NCBI GenBank assembly: GCA_928212115.1 | Contig: CAKMRJ010005634.1 | Span: forward strand, 250,550,656 to 250,614,655 | Reading direction: 5' to 3' | From: Lactuca virosa | Lineage: Eukaryota > Streptophyta > Magnoliopsida > Asterales > Asteraceae | Length of the DNA: 64,000 nucleotides | Part shown: positions 56,801 to 64,000 of the stretch, piece after piece | How positions within the stretch are numbered: position 1 is the first letter of the stretch | Layout: every line of letters begins with the position of its first letter | Translations under genes and position numbers: made by a program | The notes under the pieces: generated by a model | What the model was told of the DNA's origin: nothing | What the model saw: the letters and a program-made list of their open reading frames with translations, nothing else | Databases searched by the model: none

Positions 56801-58320
56801 TCAGAAAAAGAATCACGAATTTTGGCTAAGAAATGAGTGAGATATGACAGTTTAAAGTCAGGTAAAGAAATCTGGCAGATTGCATGCATGATGATTGGTT
56901 AGAAAAGTGGGTTTTCATCATTTCCTTGAGTAAATCTTTTCAAGTATTTTAAATATATCATGATAAACTCATATTTTAGCCATGTTTCCAGAGATCAAAA
57001 GATTAAAACTTATAAAAATGTATACATGCATTTATGAACAAAATTTTGTTTCTCAAAAACTCTTAACTTGAGTTTGATGTTTTAATCCTTAAAATCGATT
57101 TTTGCACTAAGATCATGAACATGCAACCTTGTTTATCATACATGCATGGTGTTAAAACAAATCCATCATGTTGTAAAAACCATTTTAACAAAAAGAAAAC
57201 AAGTTTTAAGAAGATGAAGAAGGAGAAAGTGTAAGAAAAAGAGCAAAACTTGAAGGAAAAGTGAAGTAGAAATCGATTTTACCTTCAAGAATACCACAAG
57301 ATGATGAAGATTTCGAGTTTGAGGAGTGTTCTTGGGTTTGTTTTCTGGAAAATTTCTTGGTTCTTAGAGGGAGGAAGAGAGAATGGAGTGGTGTTTGGAG
57401 AGAAAAAGTAGAGAGAAGGTAGAGAGAGTTTTCTAGAGAGAGAAAGAAGAGAGATGTGTGTGTGTTGGAGAATGAGAGTGTGAGAGAGATATGGGGAGAG
57501 AGGGATCCGATTTTAGGGGAGGAGAGGCTCTCTCTCTCTTGTTTCTTTTATAAAAATTCAAATCTTTTATAAAAATATCCAACTTTTTATAAAATGTGCA
57601 CCTTAACCTAGTTTTTATGCATAAAACTCTTGATTTTTGACTTATAAATCAAGGGTAAATGTTAATAACTAAATCTTTATTTTTCATTGAATTTTATTTC
57701 ATAATAATTATTATGATAAGATAATATCATAAGGTTCATAATTGTTTTTATAGGATTTTTAAGGTTAAAGTTTATAAATATGAGTTTTTAGGGCTTTTAG
57801 GGTTTTGGAGTTTAATAAACTTTGAATATCAAAATAAATAGAATATTTGAGACTTTAAATTATCTTATGGTATTATAACTCTTTTATAGTTATAAATAAT
57901 GTTTGTAATTTATTTTTATCGGTTTATTGGCATTCTATGTAGTGATTCCGAGATTCAAGCGAAATTGAGGAATCAAGTATACTAGTCCTAGTCTTCAAAT
58001 TTGACTTAAGTTTCTATGAGACTTTGAACTAACTTCTACTTCTAGGTCAAGTGCATGATGTGTGTATATGATTCATGAAATGTTGTTCGAGTCAAAGAGT
58101 GATCCAAATATGGATAGTCACTACAGCTTAGTAGATGTAGAATTCACATATCAAGGTGAAATCTAAGTACACCATCCATTGTTTCTATCTGTTTCCAAGT
58201 TTCTAGTAGGTTATAACTTAGCTTCTAATTACTAAGTTTAATATGTGTCGTGCCTATACGTGCAACTAAGTTTAGTCAAATCTAGAACCGAATCGAATTT
58301 TTGACGGTTGTCACATCCTT
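53863..58320. repeat. Target-site duplication TCCTT of the 4.4-kb solo LTR
   Basis: TCCTT at 53863-53867 and 58316-58320. In the 3' LTR the uninterrupted sequence TTCTTCTCCTTCTTCTTC near 63472 is the empty site. Confidence 0.95.
53868..58315 (-). mobile_element. Solo LTR, 4448 bp, TGTGACAACC family
   Basis: On the minus strand it reads TGTGACAACC...GCGGGGTGTGACA; the termini match the 2.6-kb solo LTRs, but the body is longer and AT-rich and instead resembles 1-2560. Orientation is set by those termini. Landmarks on the plus strand: GTCACACCCCGCTAAAGCGG at the left, a GAGAGAGAAAGAAGAGAGA zone near 57420 and a CTTTTATAAAAATTC block near 57545. No primer site or ORF. The perfect TSD and absence of internal sequence show a solo LTR. 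Confidence 0.92.
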
Positions 58321-58412
58321 CTTCTTCATTAGATCTGACATCATTCGTTTGATTGGGATTCCGCACCATCAAACGGATCTGATTGATACACAAGCAGATT
58401 GGGGACTTACAA

Positions 58413-58426
58413 TTGGTATCAGAGCT
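58413..58426 (+). promoter_or_regulatory. Primer-binding site of the SIRE-like element
   Basis: TTGGTATCAGAGCT begins two bases after the LTR end ACTTACA; it matches the initiator-Met tRNA end. Confidence 0.88.
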
Positions 58427-58604
58427 TGGATTGTATCAATCATTTTTGTCAGATCTAGAGCTTATTTGATCTTATTTTTGAAGGATTCCTGCGTTTTTGG
58501 ATAGATCTTGGCAAAATAAGGGGGGTTTGTTCTTCGTGTTTTTGATAAAAACGAGTTTTTGATCGAGTTTTGGAGCAAAAAGGGTGAAAAACGTTGTTTT
58601 TGGT

Positions 58605-58850
58605 CGTAACCAGCGAGGGGGTGGCGGCGTGTACGGCCAGCAGCTAGGGTTTCTGAAGCGTTTGCGGCCGGAAGCAGTTTACGGCTCGGAGTTTACGGCC
58701 TCGGTTTACGGTCAGAGGTCTCGCGGGTTTACGGTCCGAAGACACGTGTTCGGTCAGGCGTGTTCGGTCACGTGTACGGCTCGAATTTACGGCCAGCCTC
58801 GCCTCGGAGTTTACGGCTCAGCAGTTTGCGGTCCTCCCCTCGTTCATGGC
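58605..58850. repeat. TTTACGG-rich tract in the leader of the SIRE-like element
   Basis: About ten half-sites of the palindrome (TTTACGGCC, TTTACGGTC, TTGCGGCCG) are packed into 245 bases; this stretch is clearly more GC-rich than its surroundings. The ORF through it (58584-58889) is the repeat translated and not credible as a gene. Confidence 0.8.
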
Positions 58851-58923
58851 TTAGCTTCAGTTCCAACTTCGGACAGGCTTAGCACGTAGCATCCTCGCAT
58901 CAGCAAAACTAGGAAGCGTTTTG

Positions 58924-58995
58924 GGGGTTGCAAGGATCGAACCCGGGTATCCTGCACCATCACTTCAACGCCTTACCAACTCAACTACATTGCAA
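58924..58995 (-). other. tRNA-like sequence with A- and B-box-like motifs
   Basis: On the minus strand TAGTTGAGTTGGTAAGGCG resembles a D-arm/A box and GGGTTCGATCC a T-arm/B box, spaced about as in a tRNA, ending TTGCAACCCCC. The anticodon and T stems do not close well, so it is a tRNA pseudogene or SINE-head-like segment and not a working tRNA. Confidence 0.45.
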
Positions 58996-59029
58996 GATGA
59001 TATCCTCCTTCCGATTTTAATTCAAAAGC

Positions 59030-59340
59030 ACTCCCTTTCGCACCAATTTTCGCAAAAATTGACACTTTTAGCCCAAAATTCAATTTCCTTTTATTTTTAA
59101 ATTCTATTTTCTTCCAAAAATTTTATTTTTTTATTTTTGACTTTTTACTTAAATTTTGACTTTGACTTTAAAGTTTGACCTTTGACTTTAAACTTTGAAT
59201 TTCTCGTTTAACTTTAAAATTTTCAAATTTAACTTTTCGTTTTGACTTTTAATTTTGACTTTTTAAGTTTGACCTTTAAGTTTGACTTTTTAAATTTGAT
59301 TTTTAAGGTTGACTTTTGAGTTTTTAGTCAAAGGGCATAT
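59030..59340 (+). repeat. TTTGACTTT-type low-complexity leader
   Basis: Repeated TTTGACTTT / TTTGACCTTT phrases immediately upstream of gag, with no ORF. Confidence 0.8.
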
Positions 59341-59351
59341 TTTTTATAAAA

Positions 59352-60592
59352 ATGAGTTCCTCAAACATCCCGGTCACTGAAGTTTCATGTTCTCAATCTT
59401 GTGAAACTACTATTAAATTTCTTCGTGAACAAATTGAGTTACTAAAAAGGGAAAATGAAGACCTAAAATACGAAGGATATCAACTTAGGAAAGGTCAAAA
59501 ACCCCTAAAAGAACAATTAGAGACCAAAACCAATGACTTCCGAAAACTACAAGAAGAATATAGCAATAAATGTGCAAACTATAGATATGTGACAGAACAA
59601 CTTGCTGAGTTAACTGCTGAACTTGACACATTGAAAAATAAGTTTGAAAATGCAGATTTTAATTTCAAAAAATTTGACGTATCAAGTGAAGTAGTTGCGT
59701 CAATGATGGAAAATAGTTTGAGATTTAAAAATAACCAGCAAAAGGGTTTAGGGTATTATAAAGTGTCTCCTCCTTTTAATCACACCTATCAGTATAACCC
59801 TTTGACTGAAGAAGAGATGGACAGAGAGCCATTTCTTAAATATGGATTTGTGTCAGGAGGTAGTATTAATGTTGAAAATACTAATGTTTCTACTTCCCAT
59901 GAAGATCAACCACTAAGTCATTGCAAGCAAGCAACCGAAGAGAGTGTGTCTGATAATAAAATTGTATCAAAGTCTGATGACTTAAATTTTTCGATATATT
60001 TGATGATATCTTTGATAATTCTGCCATGGTTGTGCCAGAAAGTGTTGAGCTGAACGATTCTAATGCTTATACTTCTTGTGCAGGTAAAGTAACGGAATAT
60101 GATAACAAGGAGAAAACTATTGAACAAACCAATGTCTCCTTGAACTCTGAATCTGTTGCTTCGAACTCAGTTGCTTCTGATCAACCTGCTGTTGAGAAAT
60201 ACAGGCCACCAAAACAAGCCAAACAGAGTGTTTGCTGTATTTGTGCTTGTGGGAACATTAAGAGACAAGGCATGGATACGCCACCAGGGGCAGGAAGAAA
60301 CAACTTCCCAGTGAAGAAAAAGACTTGCTTTCACTGTGGAACACCTGGACACATTGCCAGAAATTGTCCAGATCGCGCATACGTTCCCTACTACGCACAA
60401 GGCTGGCAGAACACGCCAAGAGGGAGATCTTTCAAAAGAAACCCTTTGAGGCCACGTTCAGACGATGGTGACTGGAACACACAGAAGGCCAAGAAATCAA
60501 CTCCCAACAACAAGAAGGGTATGCCGGCCAAGAAATCCAATCCACGAGATGCTCCAGTGAAACCAAGATCAGTTAGCTCAAAGTCATCTTGA
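59352..60592 (+). pseudogene. SIRE-like gag with CCHC knuckle, one frameshift
   Basis: The first frame starts at ATG 59352 (MSSSNIPVTEVSCSQSCETT) and is strongly coiled-coil (FLREQIELLKRENEDLKYEG, EQLAELTAELDTLKNKFENA). Near 59990-60030 the reading moves to the second frame (60026-60592), which carries the knuckle CFHCGTPGHIARNC near 60330 and a basic Arg/Lys/Pro-rich tail (TPRGRSFKRNPLRPRSDDGD) to TGA. It starts with the coiled-coil part, and the N-terminal capsid module usual in copia gag seems to be missing. The product would bind RNA if the frame were intact. Confidence 0.82.
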
Positions 60593-61010
60593 AGATCGGC
60601 TTCAAGTTCAAAATCAAGTGTCGAGGCACCCATCCGCTCGAAAAAGAAATGGGTTAAACCTGACTACATATGGGTTTCAAAGGTTCACTCTCCTAAATCT
60701 CCTAATGCCTATAATATTTCTTCATCTTCTGTTTGTGATAAATAGGATATGTCATGGGGGAGAATATCGTGCAAGGATGACAAAGGTCAACCCAGTTTCA
60801 AAATGGACTGGGTTCCAAAGATCAACTGATCCCGCTATGTGTCGGAGAAGCTATGGAGGCATATCATCAGACTTCGGTTTGTTGATAGTGGCTGTTCCAG
60901 GCACATGATAGGGGACATCTCTCAACTGTACAACACTCAAAACATTGTTTGAGAGTATGTGTCCTTTGCGGGAATGAAAGGAAGGAAGGAGAGGATCACA
61001 AATGGGGTTA
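60593..61010 (+). pseudogene. Copia protease stub
   Basis: Several frames contain KKKWVKPDYIWVSKVHSPKS, then, near 60878-60908, FVDSGCSRHMIGDISQLYN, the active-site block of Ty1/copia proteases (D-S-G-C-S-R-H-M). Stops lie between the blocks. The similarity ends near 61010, so integrase and RT were deleted. Confidence 0.8.
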
Positions 61011-63027
61011 TGTGCTTAATGACATGAAGAATATTCAGATCTGTTCTGAGATTATGCATGCTGTTCTCAGACCTTTTGGATGCAAATTCAATCGGTGACT
61101 TACGATTTGCGCTTTCTTCTCTATACTCCTGAGTTTATCTTAAACTGATTCGTTTTGAAGACAATCTTTTATTTTCTTATAGTTTTTTGTTTATAGGTAT
61201 TGATTGGGAAGTGATATGAAGTATAGTGCTAAAGGGCAATTTATGATGCGTGTAATGCACTAAAGCCGAATTGTCTAGACTCTGTATTCAATGTGCTGGT
61301 AGGCACAAAGGATTCAAAAGGACTAGACATTGATTGACCATGAAAGGACTTGACTAATATGACCTTAGATAGTTTCATTTGGACAGACCATACGACGCTC
61401 GGGTAGATTGAGCAGTGAGATAAACATGGGAACCTGCGAGATACACTAAAAGTTAATTATCTAGAACTGTGGCTCATAATTTCCTTGATGTATGGATTCA
61501 TGTCCTTAATTCTGGTATTGATAGGGCAACTGGGGGGTTCTGATAAAGTAGGTCTGTAGGAAATTATTTTCTTGCTTTCTATCTGTCAGTCATATGTTGC
61601 TTCCTTTGCGTGATTGGAACATATCCGACCTGGAATGCAACATATGCAACTCTATCTCTATATATTTCCATATCTATGAAATTCTTTCTATCTGTTAGCC
61701 ATATGATGTCCCCTCTGCGTGATCGGAAGATCCGACCTGGGACACAACATATGCAACATTCTACCTCTCAATCCCTCTATCTATGTTAGTCATATGTTGT
61801 TCCCTCTGTGTGATTGGAAGACATCCGACCTGGGATACAACATATGCACTTCTATATCTGACTTCTTTCTTAATGATTGAATACTCACCTAAAGTAAGGA
61901 GTTCTTTGGAAGTTCTTGATTACCGGGGTACATCGGGAAGTGGGAAACATGTTCTAGTACATCTAAAATTGAACCATTTAATAGGTTTTCTGTAGATCTT
62001 GCTGCTTAATTTAAGTGGACAACAATATCATTGGTCGTCGTCAGCTAAATGTCCATTTAGGAATATATATCACAATGACTAGTCACTTATAATCTGTCCA
62101 AATTTTCAACATCCTTTGTGTTTAAGTGGACCACAATACCGGTGATTGGCCAGATCTAGACATGCAGGCGTGTGCTGATAAACGATATTGGATTGCTTGA
62201 CAACTTAGATCCCAAATATTTTTGTTTTTGTTAAATTTGTTCATAGTTTTCCTCTATGCACAAATTTAGGGGGAGAATTAAAAAAAATTCAAAAATCAAA
62301 CAAAAATCAGAAAATTAAAAATCCAAAAATAGTGTTATTTCTGTTTTATTTCTTGTTAAAAAAAATCAAAAATCCAAAAATATTTTTGTTTCTGTTTTAG
62401 AAAATATGAAAAATCCAAAAATATTGTGTGCTAAGTTTTATTTTAGTTTTGTTTCTATTTTTAGCTTTGTTTGTCTTGAAAGGTGAATTCAGATGTAGAT
62501 GAGACTCATGGAGACTGAATCGAAAATTTCTGAGCCAAGGCTTCATCCGTGAGCATCGAAGAATTCTCATTCGAAGGAGCAAGAAATGAAGATTATTCTT
62601 TCAACATTCAATCCTTCAACCCCAGAAGCAAGGTGAAGCTGACTTGAAGATTATGTGACAAGTTGCATTGAAGCCTCATCAATTAATTTGCTGCTATTCT
62701 TGAACCTGCTGAAGTGATCCAGAAGATTAGTTCTCTCTGTTTTTTCTCTCTGAAGATTCTCAAGCTGAAAGCGCTATCTTTCAAGAATCTTATCAAGAAG
62801 CCTCCTCATCCAACGTGCGTTCAATGCTAAATTCTGAAGAAAAGCCCAACTATTCAAGATGAAGTCATTCATTGAAGATTCATATGTTCATCTTGAAGTC
62901 ATGAAGATATCGAAGATTAAAGATGAAGCCAAAGCTCCCAATGAAGATTAACAAGAAAAGCCAGCTACTTTTTAGGGGGAGTTTGTTGGGTCAGTTAGAA
63001 AAGAAAGCTATAAACCAAGGGGGAGAT
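61011..63027 (+). other. 3' spacer of the SIRE-like element
   Basis: Non-coding. It holds three tandem copies of a CATATGTTG...GACCTGG...CAACATATGCA module (61575-61855), a 'CAAAAATCAAAAATCCAAAAA' low-complexity zone (62280-62420), a GAAG-rich stretch with many TTCATC/GAAGATT phrases (62500-62960), and the polypurine tract AAGGGGGAGAT ending at 63026. Confidence 0.75.
61575..61855. repeat. Three imperfect tandem copies of a ~100-bp module
   Basis: Each copy contains CATATGTTGyyyCCTyTGyG, TGATyGGAAnA, TCCGACCTGG and CAACATATGCA; the first and last parts are mutually complementary (CATATGTTG / CAACATATG). Confidence 0.85.
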
Positions 63028-63158
63028 TGTTGGGTCTAAATTATGGTTTATACTTTACTTTTCTAGGAAAATGTATTTTTATGTCTAGGACCATAAACAG
63101 CTTAGTGTTTACGGCTATATAAGTGTTTGCTGTTGGGTTTACGGTCCTGAATAGGGAT
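63028..63158 (+). repeat. 131-bp duplicated LTR stub before the 3' LTR
   Basis: It copies the first 131 bp of the LTR (TGTTGGGTCTAA... to CCTGAATAGGGAT) with several substitutions and is immediately followed by the complete 3' LTR at 63159. The polypurine tract precedes the stub, not the full LTR. Confidence 0.9.
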
Positions 63159-63575
63159 TGTTGGGTCTAAATTATGGTTTATACTTTACTTTTCTAGGAA
63201 AATGTATTTTTATGTCTAGGACCGTAAACAGCTTGGTGTTTACGGCTATATAAGTGTTTGCGGTTGTGTTTACGGCCGTGAACAGGTTTACGGTCGTAAA
63301 CCCATTCACGGCCCATGTCTACTATATATATAGTGAGGAGTAGGTGTGTAAGGGGCTAGAGAAGGAGAGCATATTGTAGAGAGAGAAACTAGAGAGAAGA
63401 ATAGTGTGTGTGAGAGAATCTTGTGTAAGGAGCATCATTCATATCTTCAATACATTCAAGATTCAAGTTATTCTTCTTCTCCTTCTTCTTCATTAGATCT
63501 GGCATCACCCGTTTGATTGGGATTCCGCACCATCAAACGGATCTGATTTATACACAAGCAGATTGGGGACTTACA
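63159..63575 (+). repeat. 3' LTR of the SIRE-like element, 417 bp, empty site preserved
   Basis: TGTTGGG...ACTTACA followed by CAATG. It lacks the 4.4-kb solo LTR found in the 5' LTR. Confidence 0.92.
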
Positions 63576-63580
63576 CAATG

Positions 63581-64000
63581 CGCCCGCGACCTTTCAGAGA
63601 TGCATGACGGCAATATTCCATGATATGGTAGAGAAGTTTATGGAAGTATTTATGGATGACTTTTCTGTCTTTGGCTGCTCATTTCATGATTGTCTCACTA
63701 ACCTTGACTTGATGCTTGCTGGGTGTGAAAAGACCGATCTAGTCTTAAATTGAGAAAAATGTCACTTTATGGTTAAAGAGGGCATAGTCTTAGGTCATAA
63801 AGTATCCAAGGCGGGAATTGAGGTGGATCAGGAAAAAATTGATACAATTGCTAAATTACCCCCACCAACTAATGTGAAAGGCATTAGGAGCTTTTTAGGA
63901 TACACGGGTTTTTACCGTCGTTTCATAAAAGATTTTTCAAAAATTACTAAACCTCTAACTCAATTACTTTTAAAAGATGCACCTTTTAATTTTTCTAAAG
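63581..64000 (+). pseudogene. Athila reverse transcriptase, second half
   Basis: Directly after the CAATG duplication the RT frame resumes with PATFQRCMTAIFHDMVEKFM, the catalytic box FMDDFSVFG and, after a stop (near 63750), CHFMVKEGIVLGHKVSKAGI and GYTGFYRRFIKDFSKITKPL, leading to RNase H at the window edge. It continues the RT broken at 53518. Confidence 0.93.

Larger units (their letters stand above)
53519..58411 (+). repeat. 5' LTR of the SIRE-like element, split by a solo LTR
   Basis: About 440 bp without the 4448-bp insertion and its duplicated target. It contains a GTTTACGGCCGTAAAC palindrome (53645-53660), related half-sites from 53579, and a (TA)n run (53682-53716) that is much shorter in the 3' LTR. 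Confidence 0.9.
53519..63575 (+). mobile_element. SIRE-like Ty1/copia retrotransposon without polymerase
   Basis: LTRs are TGTTGGGTCTAA...GGGGACTTACA (53519-58411 including a nested solo LTR; 63159-63575). The primer site TTGGTATCAGAGC starts at 58413, and the purine tract AAGGGGGAGAT precedes the 3' LTR. Gag (59352-60592) and a protease stub with VDSGCSRHM survive; integrase, RT and RNase H are missing after about 61010, so it is non-autonomous. By eye the LTRs differ by six substitutions, one indel and the (TA)n length. Placement in the SIRE/Maximus group rests on the coiled-coil/CCHC gag, the protease wording and the 3' spacer, not on RT. Confidence 0.85.
53514..63580. repeat. Target-site duplication CAATG of the SIRE-like element
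   Basis: CAATG at 53514-53518 and 63576-63580. It falls inside the RT phrase FGLCNAP of Athila. Confidence 0.93.
48489..64000 (+). mobile_element. Athila-type Ty3/gypsy retrotransposon, 3' end outside the window
   Basis: The 5' LTR at 48489-49889 is followed by a tRNA-Asp-type primer site, gag, protease and RT in the order of Athila elements. An inserted copia element (53519-63575) splits RT. In-frame stops at 50928 and 52077 and a shift near 52290 disable it. The expected 5' flank of the TSD is AGGGA (48484-48488); the other copy is not in the window. Confidence 0.9.

Noticed and set aside
58584..58889. Arg/Gly-rich ORF of 101 residues
   Set aside because: It is created by the TTTACGG repeat tract in a retroelement leader; non-coding by context.
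58924..58995. Functional tRNA gene
   Set aside because: Anticodon and T stems do not pair well; reported only as tRNA-like.

Overview
This is nuclear DNA of a flowering plant, AT-rich and mostly repetitive. It looks like an Asteraceae genome, possibly lettuce-like; that is an inference from the retrotransposon types and from two short palindromes that recur in unrelated elements. No organelle, bacterial or viral genome structure is visible. One conventional host gene is supported: a PHD/RING-finger protein on the minus strand (36625-40623, with a TATA box near 41510). Almost everything else is transposon sequence, nested several layers deep, and most junctions can be placed to the base by target-site duplications (TSDs).

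Left block (1-29227). A minus-strand Ty3/gypsy element (gag, protease, RT at 14680-17304; 5' LTR at 25818-29227) has been invaded at least three times. A non-autonomous Ty1/copia-type element lies at 17868-25586, a solo LTR with TSD AGGGT at 26267-28863, and an unclassified retroelement ('element X') ends at 14679. Element X is itself cut by a 6.2-kb CACTA transposon (6881-13086, TSD GAA), by a second solo LTR (2897-5500, TSD GAACC), and apparently by a long LTR that fills 1-2560.

Middle block (29228-48160). It holds a decayed coiled-coil ORF, an inverted array of a ~30-bp minisatellite (30.5-31.5 kb), a hAT MITE (TSD ACCATGAC) inside a larger inverted-repeat element, and a Helitron 3' end (35651-35677) with gene fragments including a piece of phosphoenolpyruvate carboxylase. 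The PHD/RING gene follows; its last intron carries a MITE. Next come two tandem foldback elements separated by (TA)n/(CT)n tracts, then several kb in which I recognise little.

Right block (48160-64000). A plus-strand Athila-type Ty3 element starts at 48489 (LTR, tRNA-Asp-type primer site, gag, protease, RT) and runs off the window. Its RT is split by a SIRE-like Ty1/copia element (53519-63575, TSD CAATG) that lacks RT and integrase. The left LTR of that element is split by a 4.4-kb solo LTR (53868-58315, TSD TCCTT), and its right LTR preserves the empty site.

The most unusual signals are three families of hairpins with near-constant loops and changing, still complementary stems inside the non-autonomous copia element, and two palindromes (GTTTACGGCCGTAAAC and GACTCG-N-CGAGTC) shared between unrelated retrotransposon families, the second even inside coding sequence.
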